Shown in pieces: positions 53,420 to 62,285 of a stretch of DNA of 64,000 nucleotides. The translations under genes were made by a program, and so were the position numbers. The stretch's first letter is position 1, and the number at the start of each line of letters is the position of its first letter. A model generated the notes under the pieces. The model ran no database searches, was not told where the DNA came from, and saw only the letters and a program-made list of their open reading frames with translations. Source of the DNA: Mangrovimonas sp. YM274. GTDB lineage: Bacteria; Bacteroidota; Bacteroidia; Flavobacteriales; Flavobacteriaceae. The stretch covers positions 310,001 to 374,000 of the forward strand of contig NZ_CP133091.1 of NCBI RefSeq assembly GCF_030908385.1. The letters are read 5' to 3'.

Positions 53420-54603
53420 TGAATAAATCAACGGCAATATTGATGTTATCGTTGTTCTTAGGGTGTAGTTGCTTGTTGTTTCAAGGCTGCAAGTTAGAGT
53501 CATCTACCGAACTTCCTTTTTCCGTGAAATCGGATTTATTTGATTCTTTGCAAGTGGCTGATTTGGGTTTGAAGACACCTAATGGAATTGAAACTTTTTC
53601 AGTATTTAAACCGTCCGATAGTACCGACCATTTTAGTAACGGTGCTGTTATGACAGCTTTTAATGGCTACTTGTATTGTCAATGGCAAAGCTCCAAGCAA
53701 GATGAAGATTCAGAAGATACATGGGTGGCTTACAGTAGAAGTAAGGATGGTCGTTCTTGGTCTAAGCCAATGGTATTAGCGGAGACACAACCCAAGGGCT
53801 ATAGCACCTCTGGGGGATGGTGGAGAAATGGGGATACTTTGGTAGCCTATTTCAATGTTTGGCCATCAAAATTAGTACCCGAAGGAGGCTTTGCCTATTA
53901 TAAAACGAGTGTGGACGGCATGCATTGGTCTGATAAAAAGCCAGTATTAATGAAAGATGGTTCTCCTATGCAAGGGGTATTCGAACAAGACCCACGAAGT
54001 TTGGAGAATGGACGGATTGTTAATGCGGCTCATTTTCAACCTGGATTACATGTTGCTCCCATTTTTACGGATGATCCTTCGGGGATAAGAGGTTGGACTA
54101 GGGCCGATTTTTCAAATAGCTCCTCCAAAAATGAAGTATCTCGTGAAATCGAACCAAGTTGTTTTAGTCAAAACGATCAGACGTTGGTGATGGTTTTTAG
54201 AGATCAGTTCAGTTCGTTTTTTTCCATGGCATCTGTAAGTCATGACCTTGGTGAAACATGGACGAGTCCAATGTTAACCGAAATGCCAGATTCGCGCTCC
54301 AAACAAAGTGCCGGTAATTTGCCAGATGGTACAGTGTATTTGGTAAATAATCCTGTACATTCAAAAACGCGGATGCCTTTGGCAATTACTTTAAGCGAAG
54401 ATGGAAAGTTTTTTGATAGGTCATTTGTGCTTAGAACAGGAGGGGAAGGTATTCAACCCTTGCGTTACCAAGGAAAATATAAACGATTGGGATATCATTA
54501 TCCCAAGTCGATGGTGCATGATGGATATTTGTATGTTTCCTATACCACGAATAAGGAAGATGTAGAATTTACTAGGATTCCATTAGACAGTTTGAAAGAT
54601 TAA
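53419..54603 (+). CDS. Sialidase-fold (BNR) secreted protein
   Basis: A 394-residue predicted lipoprotein (LGCSCLLFQGC) with a six-blade sialidase-type fold. BNR/Asp-box units are visible: SRSKDGRSWS, TSVDGMHWSD, VSHDLGETWTSP and SEDGKFF. It has WRNGDTLVAYFNVWP, FEQDPRSLENGRIV and MVFRDQF. Nothing supports true sialic acid as substrate, since the context is wholly pectic. It may be a glycosidase or lyase acting on a pectin side chain. It starts at the last base of the GH43 stop, and so is translationally coupled to it. Confidence 0.65.
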   Translation: MNKSTAILMLSLFLGCSCLLFQGCKLESSTELPFSVKSDLFDSLQVADLGLKTPNGIETFSVFKPSDSTDHFSNGAVMTAFNGYLYCQWQSSKQDEDSEDTWVAYSRSKDGRSWSKPMVLAETQPKGYSTSGGWWRNGDTLVAYFNVWPSKLVPEGGFAYYKTSVDGMHWSDKKPVLMKDGSPMQGVFEQDPRSLENGRIVNAAHFQPGLHVAPIFTDDPSGIRGWTRADFSNSSSKNEVSREIEPSCFSQNDQTLVMVFRDQFSSFFSMASVSHDLGETWTSPMLTEMPDSRSKQSAGNLPDGTVYLVNNPVHSKTRMPLAITLSEDGKFFDRSFVLRTGGEGIQPLRYQGKYKRLGYHYPKSMVHDGYLYVSYTTNKEDVEFTRIPLDSLKD

Positions 54604-54610
54604 TTAAAAG

Positions 54611-54624
54611 GAAGACTAGTCTTC
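54611..54624. repeat. Perfect palindrome before PL10-CE8 gene
   Basis: GAAGACTAGTCTTC is a 14-base perfect palindrome in the 35-base gap between the sialidase-fold gene and the PL10-CE8 gene. In RNA it forms a five-pair stem with a CUAG loop. It may be an mRNA processing site; no promoter box is next to it. Confidence 0.4.
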
Positions 54625-54638
54625 AGTTTTGAATCAAA

Positions 54639-56666
54639 ATGAAATTAACCAAGATACATTATACTTTATTTCTAGTCATAAGTTTGACGGTGAACTTAGG
54701 CGTATTGGCCCAAGTACATGACCAATCCTGGAGAGCCATAATTTATCAGGAAGAAGGAGAATGGTTTGCTTCGGAAGAGGCCAAGGCAATAGCCGAAAAT
54801 GTTCTGTTATACCAACGGGATATCGGTGGTTGGCCCAAAAACATCCAAATGCATTTGCCTTTGAATTCAAATGAAAAAAAGGAGTTGCAGGAGTTGAAAA
54901 CTCAAGGTGAAGGCTGTACGACAGATAATGGCGCTACGGTTCAGGAAATGCGTTTTCTTTCTAAAATGTATCGCCAAGTTCCCGATGAAAGATATAAAGA
55001 GGCTTTTCTAAAAGGTGTGGATTATTTGTTGGCAGCCCAATATGATAACGGAGGCTGGCCTCAATTTTATCCGCTTAAAAAGGGGTATTATTCACATATC
55101 ACATACAACGATGATTCCATGGCCAATATCATGAAGCTGCTTTTGGAATTAAAAAATAAGTCAGGATATTATTCCATAGAACCAGATGAAACAACTCTAA
55201 TAAAAATAAATATCGCTTTTGAAAAAGGCGTTGACTGTATTTTAAAAACACAATATGTTCAAAATGGGGTTTTAACAGGATGGTGTGCCCAACATGATGA
55301 GACAACTTATTCGCCTGCTAAGGCAAGGGCTTATGAATTGCCTTCGTTAAGTGGGAAGGAATCGGCTAATATTGTGTTGCTGTTAATGGCTTTAGAACAG
55401 CCTTCCCCTGAAGTTGTGAAGGCTGTAGATGCGGCTGTGGTTTGGTTTAAAAAGGTGAAGATTGAAGGTTTGCGAGAAAAGCGGTTTTATGACGATTCTG
55501 GAGAATTAACTGAAAAAATAATGGTGCAAGATCCTAATGCCGAAGCTATTTGGGCGCGCTTTATGGAATTGGATGATAACAGGCCTTTTTTCTGTGATCG
55601 TGATGGAGTCAAAAAGTATTCAATGGCTGAAATCGGAGCCGAGCGAAGAAATGGTTATGCATGGTATACCAATGAGCCTAAAGAGGTGTTGAAACGTTAT
55701 CCAAAATGGAAGGAGAAGTATGGGAAAGAAGCAGAAATCATTTATAAAAAACCAATGAATGAACGTTATATGGTGGTCGCTAAGGATGGTTCTGGGGAAT
55801 ATACCAGTATTCAAGAGGCTATTAATAATACAAAGTCCTTTCCGTATGATCGCATAACCATTTTTGTAAAAAATGGGGTGTATTATGAAAAGGTAAAGGT
55901 ACATGAGTGGAATACTAACTTGTCATTGGTTGGAGAAAGTAAGGAGCATACAATTATTACCTACGATGATTATTTTGATAAAATTAATCTTGGAAGAAAT
56001 TCTACCTTTTTTACCTATACCATGTTAGTGGAGGCTAACGATTTTGAAGCTCGGAATTTGACCATTCAAAATACGTCGGGTGATGTTGGGCAGGCTGTTG
56101 CTTTATCGGTGTTTTCAGATCGTGTTATGATACAAAACTGTAATATTTTAGGAAATCAGGATACTTTGTATGCCTCAGGGATTGGGAAGCAATATTATAA
56201 GGACTGTTATATTGATGGTACTACCGACTTTATTTTTGGAGGGGCTACGGCACTGTTCGAGAATTGTGTTATTCATAGTAAAAAGGATTCTTACATCACG
56301 GCGGCATCTACTCCTAAAGGCGCGAGTTTTGGTTATGTGTTTTTAAACTGTAAGTTGACTGCAGAAAAGGGTGTGACAGAGGTGTTTTTGGGACGGCCGT
56401 GGCGTATTTATGCGCAAACCGTGTTTTTGAATTGCGACATGGAAGGGCATATTTTTCCGGAAGGTTGGCATAATTGGTCAAAGCCAGAAGCAGAAAAAAA
56501 TGCCATTTATGCTGAATATGAATGTGAGGGAGCGGGATTTCGTCCAGTACAAAGAGTGCCGTGGTCGCATCAGTTAAATAAGAAGGAGGCAAAAAGATAT
56601 ACGAAAAAGAACATCTTAGGTGAATATCCAAAAAGTAATGAACCAGAGTGGTATGAACTATTTTAA
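54639..56666 (+). CDS. PL10 pectate lyase - CE8 pectin methylesterase fusion
   Basis: A 675-residue secreted two-domain enzyme (signal YTLFLVISLTVNLGVLAQ). Residues about 25-370 are PL10: NVLLYQRDIGGWPKN, TTDNGATVQEMRFLSKMY, DNGGWPQFYPLKKGYYSHITYNDDSM. After a short link, residues about 378-660 are CE8: VVAKDGSGEYTSIQEAI, GQAVALSVFSDRVMIQNCN, NQDTLYA, DGTTDFIFGGATALFENC, LGRPW. All CE8 catalytic residues appear present. The esterase would strip methyl groups so that the lyase can cut the chain. The CE12 start lies inside its last codons. Confidence 0.93.
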   Translation: MKLTKIHYTLFLVISLTVNLGVLAQVHDQSWRAIIYQEEGEWFASEEAKAIAENVLLYQRDIGGWPKNIQMHLPLNSNEKKELQELKTQGEGCTTDNGATVQEMRFLSKMYRQVPDERYKEAFLKGVDYLLAAQYDNGGWPQFYPLKKGYYSHITYNDDSMANIMKLLLELKNKSGYYSIEPDETTLIKINIAFEKGVDCILKTQYVQNGVLTGWCAQHDETTYSPAKARAYELPSLSGKESANIVLLLMALEQPSPEVVKAVDAAVVWFKKVKIEGLREKRFYDDSGELTEKIMVQDPNAEAIWARFMELDDNRPFFCDRDGVKKYSMAEIGAERRNGYAWYTNEPKEVLKRYPKWKEKYGKEAEIIYKKPMNERYMVVAKDGSGEYTSIQEAINNTKSFPYDRITIFVKNGVYYEKVKVHEWNTNLSLVGESKEHTIITYDDYFDKINLGRNSTFFTYTMLVEANDFEARNLTIQNTSGDVGQAVALSVFSDRVMIQNCNILGNQDTLYASGIGKQYYKDCYIDGTTDFIFGGATALFENCVIHSKKDSYITAASTPKGASFGYVFLNCKLTAEKGVTEVFLGRPWRIYAQTVFLNCDMEGHIFPEGWHNWSKPEAEKNAIYAEYECEGAGFRPVQRVPWSHQLNKKEAKRYTKKNILGEYPKSNEPEWYELF

Positions 56667-57414
56667 AATATTATTACTACTAATTGTGTTGGCAGGTTGT
56701 CAAAAACAAATAGAACAGGTTGAAGAACCTCAAGCAGCGATTACAATTTATGCTGTGGGTGACTCTACAATGGCGAATAAGAAAGATCCAGAGGAGAATC
56801 CAGAGCATGGATGGGTACAAGTGTTGCAGCCATTTTTTAACGATAAGGTTACCGTGGAAAATCATGCCGTAAACGGACGTAGTACCAGAAGTTTTATTGC
56901 GGAAGGACGTTGGGATTCCGTGGTTGCTAAATTAAAGCCAAAAGATGTGGTTATTATTCAGTTTGGACACAACGATCAAAAGGAAAACGATCCAAAAAGA
57001 TATACCAATCCGCATACGGCATATCGTCATAATCTTATCAAAATGGTTCAGGAAACGCAGGAGAAAGGAGCAAGGCCAATTTTGTGTTCTTCTATTGTAA
57101 GAAGAAACTTTAACGAATATGGCACCTTGGTGGATACGCATGGTGTGTATCCTTTGGAGGTAAGATTGGTTTCCAAAGAATTGGAAATTCCTTTTGTCGA
57201 TATGCAGTATTTAACAGAGCAAATGGAAGAGTTTTATGGAGTGGAAAATTCCAAGAAATTGCACCTTCATTTCACTTCTGGGGAACACCCTTTTTATCCA
57301 GAAGGAAAAACGGATGATACGCATTTATCGGCTTTAGGTGCGATTGAAGTGGCGAAACGCTTTGTACAAGCTTTGAGGAATTCTGAGAGTTTTCTTGTTC
57401 CCTATTTAAAATAG
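56653..57414 (+). CDS. CE12 rhamnogalacturonan acetylesterase
   Basis: A 253-residue lipoprotein. The start MNYFKILLLLIVLAGC at 56653 gives a clean lipobox and overlaps the PL10-CE8 gene by 14 bases. The frame also has an ATG at 56620 that would spoil the signal. SGNH-type blocks are present: YAVGDSTMANK (nucleophile Ser), NGRSTRSFIAEGRW, IIQFGHNDQKEND and DDTHLSALGA (Asp and His). It should remove acetyl groups from rhamnogalacturonan or acetylated homogalacturonan. It lies five bases before the second GH28. Confidence 0.93.
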   Translation: MNYFKILLLLIVLAGCQKQIEQVEEPQAAITIYAVGDSTMANKKDPEENPEHGWVQVLQPFFNDKVTVENHAVNGRSTRSFIAEGRWDSVVAKLKPKDVVIIQFGHNDQKENDPKRYTNPHTAYRHNLIKMVQETQEKGARPILCSSIVRRNFNEYGTLVDTHGVYPLEVRLVSKELEIPFVDMQYLTEQMEEFYGVENSKKLHLHFTSGEHPFYPEGKTDDTHLSALGAIEVAKRFVQALRNSESFLVPYLK

Positions 57415-57419
57415 ATGTT

Positions 57420-58763
57420 ATGAAGGGGTTATTGTTCATTATCATGTTACTTGGGGTGAATTTAAATGCTCAGGTAGACATGGATTCGACTATTGCTGCT
57501 ATAGAACGTAGGATAGCTTTGCCGCAGTTTTCAAATTACCGGGTAGATGTACAGGATTATGGGGCTAAAGGGAATGGAGTTGCTGATGACAAGAAGGCTT
57601 TTGATAAGGCAATGAAGGCATGTAAAAGGAAGGGAGGAGGGACTATTGTTGTTTCCAAGGGAGTATATGTATTAAATGGGCCTATTCATTTTGTGAGTCA
57701 TGTTAATTTGCATCTGGAAGAAGGGGCTTTTTTGCGTTTTGGATCGAACCCTGAGGATTACCCTTTGGTTCTGACAAGCTGGGAAGGTACTATGGTTTAT
57801 AATTATAGTCCAATGATTTATGGGGTTGGTTTGGAAAATATTGCAATAACTGGTAAAGGAACTATTGATGGTGAAGGAGGATCGGCTTGGGCGGATTGGA
57901 AGGTGAAGGAGGGAGAAGGGAAACAATTGACTCGGGATATGAACCACAATAAGACCCCTGTTGAAGAGCGTGTTTTTGGAGATGGCCATTTTTTACGCCC
58001 TCAGCTAATTCAGTTTGTGGATTCTAAGCAGATTTTGATTGAAGATGTTGTGATTGAAGATACTCCTTTTTGGTGCGTGCATTTACTTAAGTGCCAAAAT
58101 GCTACTTTAAGAGGGCTTAGATATAACTCGCATAACAAGAATAATGATGGGATTGATTTGGAATATTCTCAAGATATTTTGATTGAAAATATTACTTTCG
58201 ATAATGGAGACGATAACATTGCTATAAAAGCTGGAAGGGACCATGAAGGGAGAGCTAATAGTGCTATACCATCAAAGAATATTATTGTTCGTAATTGTAA
58301 ATTTAAAGGACTTCATGCCGTTGTGATAGGAAGCGAAATGTCGGCTGGCGTGGAAAATGTAATTGTTTACGAATGCACGGCGGTTGGGTATTTGAAGCGT
58401 GGCATTTATTTTAAAACAAACTCAGATCGGGGAGGGTATATAAGGGATATTTATATTTCTAATTTAAAGTTTTTAGAAGTTGAAGATTGTATTTACATGA
58501 CTTCAAATTATCATGGAGAAGGAGAAGGGGACTTTCCTGCTAAGATTTCAAATGTTCTTATTTCAAATATTGGCTGTGGGTCGGCTTCAAATGCTGGTAT
58601 TGTGATTGAAGGGGATCCTTACAAAAAAGTGGAAAATGTTTCTTTAAGGGATATTTCCATTGGGTACGCAAAGAATGGTTTGACAATACTCAATGCACAA
58701 AATTCCATTTTGGAAAATGTTGTAATTGGTGAGCAGCAAGGAGTGCCTAGTTCTGTTAAATAG
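57420..58763 (+). CDS. GH28 protein with altered motifs
   Basis: A 447-residue secreted GH28 (signal LLFIIMLLGVNLNAQ). The fold markers are complete (VDVQDYGAKGNGVADDKKAF, NNDGIDLEYSQ, NGDDNIAIKAGRD). Two signatures differ from the first GH28, however. GHGGVVIGSE is replaced by GLHAVVIGSE, so the GHG His is shifted by one, and RIKTN is replaced by YFKTN. The catalytic Asp residues remain. It may act on a different substrate, such as rhamnogalacturonan or an unsaturated end, or have reduced activity. The next gene starts 14 bases downstream. Confidence 0.85.
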   Translation: MKGLLFIIMLLGVNLNAQVDMDSTIAAIERRIALPQFSNYRVDVQDYGAKGNGVADDKKAFDKAMKACKRKGGGTIVVSKGVYVLNGPIHFVSHVNLHLEEGAFLRFGSNPEDYPLVLTSWEGTMVYNYSPMIYGVGLENIAITGKGTIDGEGGSAWADWKVKEGEGKQLTRDMNHNKTPVEERVFGDGHFLRPQLIQFVDSKQILIEDVVIEDTPFWCVHLLKCQNATLRGLRYNSHNKNNDGIDLEYSQDILIENITFDNGDDNIAIKAGRDHEGRANSAIPSKNIIVRNCKFKGLHAVVIGSEMSAGVENVIVYECTAVGYLKRGIYFKTNSDRGGYIRDIYISNLKFLEVEDCIYMTSNYHGEGEGDFPAKISNVLISNIGCGSASNAGIVIEGDPYKKVENVSLRDISIGYAKNGLTILNAQNSILENVVIGEQQGVPSSVK

Positions 58764-58776
58764 TAAAATTTTAAAA

Positions 58777-59694
58777 ATGACTTTAAAAAAAAGAATGATT
58801 TTTGGCTTGGTAGTACTATCTGCTTTAAAAGGCTTATATGCTCAAGAAATAATACAATTGTATTCTGGATATATTCCTAATGCCATAGAAGATGAAAATT
58901 ATCAAGAAGAAGCTGAGGTTAATGAAGGAAAATTGATAAGGTCTTTTAAGGTTTCAGAGCCAACGTTAACAGTTTTTAGGCCCCAAAAAAGCAATGGGAC
59001 GGCAGTAATTATTTGTCCGGGTGGAGGGTATAGACATCTTGCTATGGATAAAGAAGGATTCAAACCAGCTAAATGGCTCAATGAACTTGGGATTACTGCT
59101 TTTGTTTTAAAATATAGGTTGCCAAATGATCGTATTATGAAAGATAAATCCTTGGGACCATTACAGGATGTACAGGAAGCTTTCCGATATGTGAGAAGTC
59201 ATTTGGATGATTATAATATTGAGGGCGATAAAATTGGAGTCATGGGATTTTCTGCAGGGGGACATTTGGCAGCAACAGCATCAAACATACATGAGATTGT
59301 TCTTAATGATGAAGACAAAGTAAATTTAAAACCTGATTTTTCTATTTTGGTTTACCCCGTAATTTCGATGGAAGAAGGAGTTACACATCAAGGATCAAAA
59401 ACTAGTTTGCTTGGAGAAAACCCTTCAAGAGAACATGTGGAAAAATTTTCAATTGAAAATCAAATTGATGCTCAAACTCCAAGGTTTTTTTTAGTTCATG
59501 CTTCAGATGATGGAGCTGTACCTGTTGAAAATAGTCTACGTTATTACGAAAAGGCTTTAGGTTATGGAGTAAATGCTGAGTTTCATGTTTATAATGAAGG
59601 TGGGCATGGTTTTGGTTTAAAAGGAAGGGGGAGTAGTGCAGGTTGGACTGAAGTTTTGAAAAATTGGCTTAATTACCAAGGGTTAATTCAGTAG
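58777..59694 (+). CDS. Alpha/beta hydrolase, probable acetylesterase
   Basis: A 305-residue secreted hydrolase. The start at 58777 (MTLKKRMIFGLVVLSALKGLYAQ) gives a signal peptide; an upstream TTG inside the GH28 gene is rejected. Motifs: IICPGGGYRHLAM (oxyanion), GVMGFSAGGHLAATASN (nucleophile Ser), FLVHASDDGAVP (Asp) and YNEGGHGFGLKG (His). The type matches acetylxylan esterase-like enzymes and probably de-acetylates pectic or linked glycans. It is the last gene of the pectin locus and is followed by a candidate terminator. Confidence 0.82.
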   Translation: MTLKKRMIFGLVVLSALKGLYAQEIIQLYSGYIPNAIEDENYQEEAEVNEGKLIRSFKVSEPTLTVFRPQKSNGTAVIICPGGGYRHLAMDKEGFKPAKWLNELGITAFVLKYRLPNDRIMKDKSLGPLQDVQEAFRYVRSHLDDYNIEGDKIGVMGFSAGGHLAATASNIHEIVLNDEDKVNLKPDFSILVYPVISMEEGVTHQGSKTSLLGENPSREHVEKFSIENQIDAQTPRFFLVHASDDGAVPVENSLRYYEKALGYGVNAEFHVYNEGGHGFGLKGRGSSAGWTEVLKNWLNYQGLIQ

Positions 59695-60213
59695 TTAGAC
59701 GATATTTTTAGAACGTAAAAATTCTTACCTTTTTTTGTCAAATAACCTTGAAAATAACGCTTAAAGGAATAAGTAAGAAAATTCTTTTATTAAATTATAA
59801 ATGGGAATATCTTGGGGTTTATGAATCTATTGGAAGGTTAGTCTCTTTTTTTTAATGAAAGCCTTATTGATTATGACGAACATATATAAATTATAGTGTT
59901 TTAAAGAATTGGGATGTATTATGAAATTATGATTATCCATAAGTTTTTGTTAAAATCATTAATTTCTGCACTTATTTTTTGAAATGCACTTCATCGGATT
60001 TTTTTGCGTTTTATGGAATGTTTTTTTTGTTTTTGTTTTGTAAGGTCACTTTTTTTTATAATTTTACCAAAGAAATTGGTTTAGGTTGTACAATTGCAAT
60101 GGTATAATTAGGCTAGTTTTTGTTGATCATTTGTTTTAAAAATTGATAATAGTTTTGGTAAAATGATTGTTAAATTAGCGAGTTAAAACCTCACTTTTGC
60201 ATTACGTACTTTA
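59695..60213. other. AT-rich intergenic region
   Basis: About 520 very AT-rich bases. Near the start (59715-59736) a near-palindrome GTAAAAATTCTTAC is followed by seven T, a candidate terminator of the pectin operon. The rest shows no gene. A plausible promoter of the next small gene is not clear, though several TTTG stretches are present. Confidence 0.45.
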
Positions 60214-60426
60214 ATGAAAATACAAAACAAAAAAATAGTGGCCTTAATTTTATTTGTATTGGTGAGTTTTATGTGTTCTGCACAGGGAGATGCTACTCCT
60301 GTTCCTCCTCAGCCTGCGCCACAAGGAACTATTCCTCCAGGGCTACCGATTGATGGTTTAATTTCAGTTTGTTTTATTGTTGCAAGTGTTTATGGGGTTA
60401 GAGTAAAACGCAAACAGAAAAAATAG
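60214..60426 (+). CDS. Small PID-CTERM-like sorted protein
   Basis: A 70-residue protein with an N-terminal signal peptide (VALILFVLVSFMCSAQ) and a Pro/Gln-rich middle (PVPPQPAPQ). The C-terminal sorting-like tail is GLPIDG, a hydrophobic helix (ISVCFIVASVYGV) and a basic end (RVKRKQKK). This matches the short PID-CTERM proteins of flavobacteria, thought to be processed by an exosortase-like system or similar. The mature peptide would be only about 25 residues. The sorting enzyme is not in the window. Confidence 0.7.
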   Translation: MKIQNKKIVALILFVLVSFMCSAQGDATPVPPQPAPQGTIPPGLPIDGLISVCFIVASVYGVRVKRKQKK

Positions 60427-60438
60427 AATTGTTCTATT
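60418..60438 (-). terminator. Terminator of riboflavin synthase gene
   Basis: AATAGAA and TTCTATT form a seven-pair stem with a three-base loop (60422-60438). On the minus strand the stem runs into further T (TTCTATTTTTT). It overlaps the stop codons of both convergent genes. Confidence 0.5.
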
Positions 60439-61024
60439 AAAACAACTTGTGTAATTGGCTAATATATTTTCCCACAACGTCAAATTCTAGATTTACAATA
60501 CTTCCTCTATCAAACTGATTGAAGTTAGTATGTTCAAAGGTATAAGGAATAATAGCAACGCTAAATTCCCCCTTTTTAGAATTTACCACCGTCAAGCTTA
60601 CTCCATTCACGGTAATTGATCCTTTTTCAATTGTTATATTATGTAGAGATGGGTCATAGTTAAAGGTGAATACCCAACTTCCATTTTCATTGATGATTGA
60701 TGTACAAGTAGCCGTTTGGTCTACGTGTCCTTGAACAATATGACCATCCAAACGGTCTCCCAATTTCATGGCTCGTTCCAAATTTACTTGGTCACCTAAT
60801 TTTAAATTGCCTAAATTTGTTTTGTTGAGGGTTTCTTTAATGGCCGTAACGGTATATTCTTCGTTTGAAATATTTACTACAGTTAAGCAAACTCCGTTGT
60901 GTGCAACGCTTTGGTCTATTTTGAGTTCGGGGGTAATCTTACTTTTTATGGTAATATGAAGGTTGTCTTGTTCTGTATGCAGATTTGTAATTTCTCCTAA
61001 GTCTTCAATAATTCCAGTAAACAT
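60437..61024 (-). CDS. ribE: Riboflavin synthase (alpha subunit)
   Basis: A 195-residue enzyme starting MFTGIIEDLGEI at 61024; the frame extends far upstream, but this is the invariant family N-terminus. It has the two lumazine-binding halves: SVAHNGVCLTVVNI with LGDQVNLERAMKLGDRLDGHIVQGHVDQTA, and SITVNGVSLTVVNSKKGEFSVAIIPYT with VNLEFDVVGKYI. It converts two 6,7-dimethyl-8-ribityllumazine molecules to riboflavin and a pyrimidine. It is divergent from pdxA, with an AT-rich 142-base gap. Confidence 0.95.
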   Translation of the reverse strand: MFTGIIEDLGEITNLHTEQDNLHITIKSKITPELKIDQSVAHNGVCLTVVNISNEEYTVTAIKETLNKTNLGNLKLGDQVNLERAMKLGDRLDGHIVQGHVDQTATCTSIINENGSWVFTFNYDPSLHNITIEKGSITVNGVSLTVVNSKKGEFSVAIIPYTFEHTNFNQFDRGSIVNLEFDVVGKYISQLHKLF

Positions 61025-61041
61025 AATGTCGAATAAATGGT

Positions 61042-61049
61042 TAAATTTG
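61042..61049 (+). promoter_or_regulatory. Possible -7 box of pdxA
   Basis: TAAATTTG matches TAnnTTTG on the plus strand about 120 bases before the pdxA start. I see no TTG at the right distance, so support is limited. Confidence 0.3.
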
Positions 61050-61166
61050 CAGGTATAAAAGTACGTACAATTATGGTATTTGCTTAAATGAACTGTCATT
61101 TTTTGGATTTTGGCTTTCGTTTGGAAGTCATGGGCACGTGACAGTATGAAAATTGAATCATATTTA

Positions 61167-62213
61167 ATGAAAAAAGATAATACGATAAAAGTTGGAATTT
61201 CAGTAGGGGACTTAAATGGGATTGGACCAGAAATTATTTTAAAAACCTTCGAAGACCCTAGAATGCTTGAGTTCTGTACTCCGGTAATATTCGCATCCAT
61301 AAAGGCGATGTCTTTCTATAAAAAGCATATTGGTAGTAGTGCAAATTTGCATGGCATCCATGATATAGGTCAAATAGTAGATGGAAAGATTAATGTATTG
61401 AATGTATGGAAAGAAAATGTTACCATAGATTTTGGGAAGGAAGATGTTAAGATAGGTGAATATGCTATAAAATCTTTGGAAGCTGCTACTCACGCTCTTA
61501 AAAAAGGAGCAGTGGATGTATTGGTCACCGCTCCGATTAATAAGTATAATATTCAATCTGAAAGTTTTAAGTTTCCCGGGCATACGGATTATTTGGCAAA
61601 GGAATTGGGGGGGAAGAGTTTAATGTTTATGGTAACCGAAGATCTTAAGGTAGGATTGCTTACAGATCACGTCCCTGTTAAGGATGTTCCAAAAAGGATT
61701 ACGCCACAGTTAATACAAGACAAAATAAATACGGTTTACATGTCTCTGGTGAAGGATTTTAATATTAATAGACCTCGTATTGCCGTGTTGGGCATTAATC
61801 CACATGCAGGTGATAATGGTGTAATTGGTGAGGAAGATGATAAGGTATTAGGGCCAACGTTGAAGAAAATAAGAGAGTCTGGTAAGTTGGTGTATGGTCC
61901 TTATTCGGCAGATAGTTTCTTTGGTTCGAATAATTACAAAAATTTTGATGCTGTAATGGCCTCATATCATGATCAGGGGTTAATTCCTTTTAAAACTATC
62001 TCATTTGGACAAGGGGTGAATTTTACTGCCGGCTTGGATAAAATTAGAACATCACCAGACCATGGAACAGCTTATGAAATTGCGGGAAAGAATCAAGCAG
62101 ACGAGAGTTCTTTTAAAGAAGCTGTATTTATGGCTCTTAAGATTTATAAAAATAGAAGTGAGTATGAGATACTTTCAAAAAATCCATTAAAAAAGGCGCC
62201 AAAAAAGATATAA
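61167..62213 (+). CDS. pdxA: 4-hydroxythreonine-4-phosphate dehydrogenase
   Basis: A 348-residue enzyme of vitamin B6 synthesis, oxidising 4-phosphohydroxy-L-threonine. The start MKKDNTIKVGISVGDLNGIGPE is chosen over upstream Met codons. Motifs: DVLVTAPINKYNI, FPGHTDYLA (metal His), INPHAGDNGVIGEED (His) and VMASYHDQGLIPFK (His-Asp). The length matches PdxA. It is followed by DUF177-rpmF-fabH, an order I recall from flavobacterial genomes. Confidence 0.93.
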   Translation: MKKDNTIKVGISVGDLNGIGPEIILKTFEDPRMLEFCTPVIFASIKAMSFYKKHIGSSANLHGIHDIGQIVDGKINVLNVWKENVTIDFGKEDVKIGEYAIKSLEAATHALKKGAVDVLVTAPINKYNIQSESFKFPGHTDYLAKELGGKSLMFMVTEDLKVGLLTDHVPVKDVPKRITPQLIQDKINTVYMSLVKDFNINRPRIAVLGINPHAGDNGVIGEEDDKVLGPTLKKIRESGKLVYGPYSADSFFGSNNYKNFDAVMASYHDQGLIPFKTISFGQGVNFTAGLDKIRTSPDHGTAYEIAGKNQADESSFKEAVFMALKIYKNRSEYEILSKNPLKKAPKKI

Positions 62214-62255
62214 ACATTTTTTGTTTATAACAAGTAGTAATAAATAAAAAATTTA

Positions 62256-62263
62256 TATATTTG
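62256..62263 (+). promoter_or_regulatory. -7 box of the DUF177-rpmF unit
   Basis: TATATTTG matches TAnnTTTG. It lies only ten bases before the first ATG of the DUF177 frame (62274) and 22 bases before the second (62286), which favours the second as start. Confidence 0.55.
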
Positions 62264-62285
62264 CAGGCTCAAAATGACAGTGACT

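Noticed and set aside
53419-54603. Annotation of the BNR protein as a true sialidase.
   Set aside because: No sialic acid uptake or catabolic gene is nearby and the context is entirely pectic; only the fold is supported.
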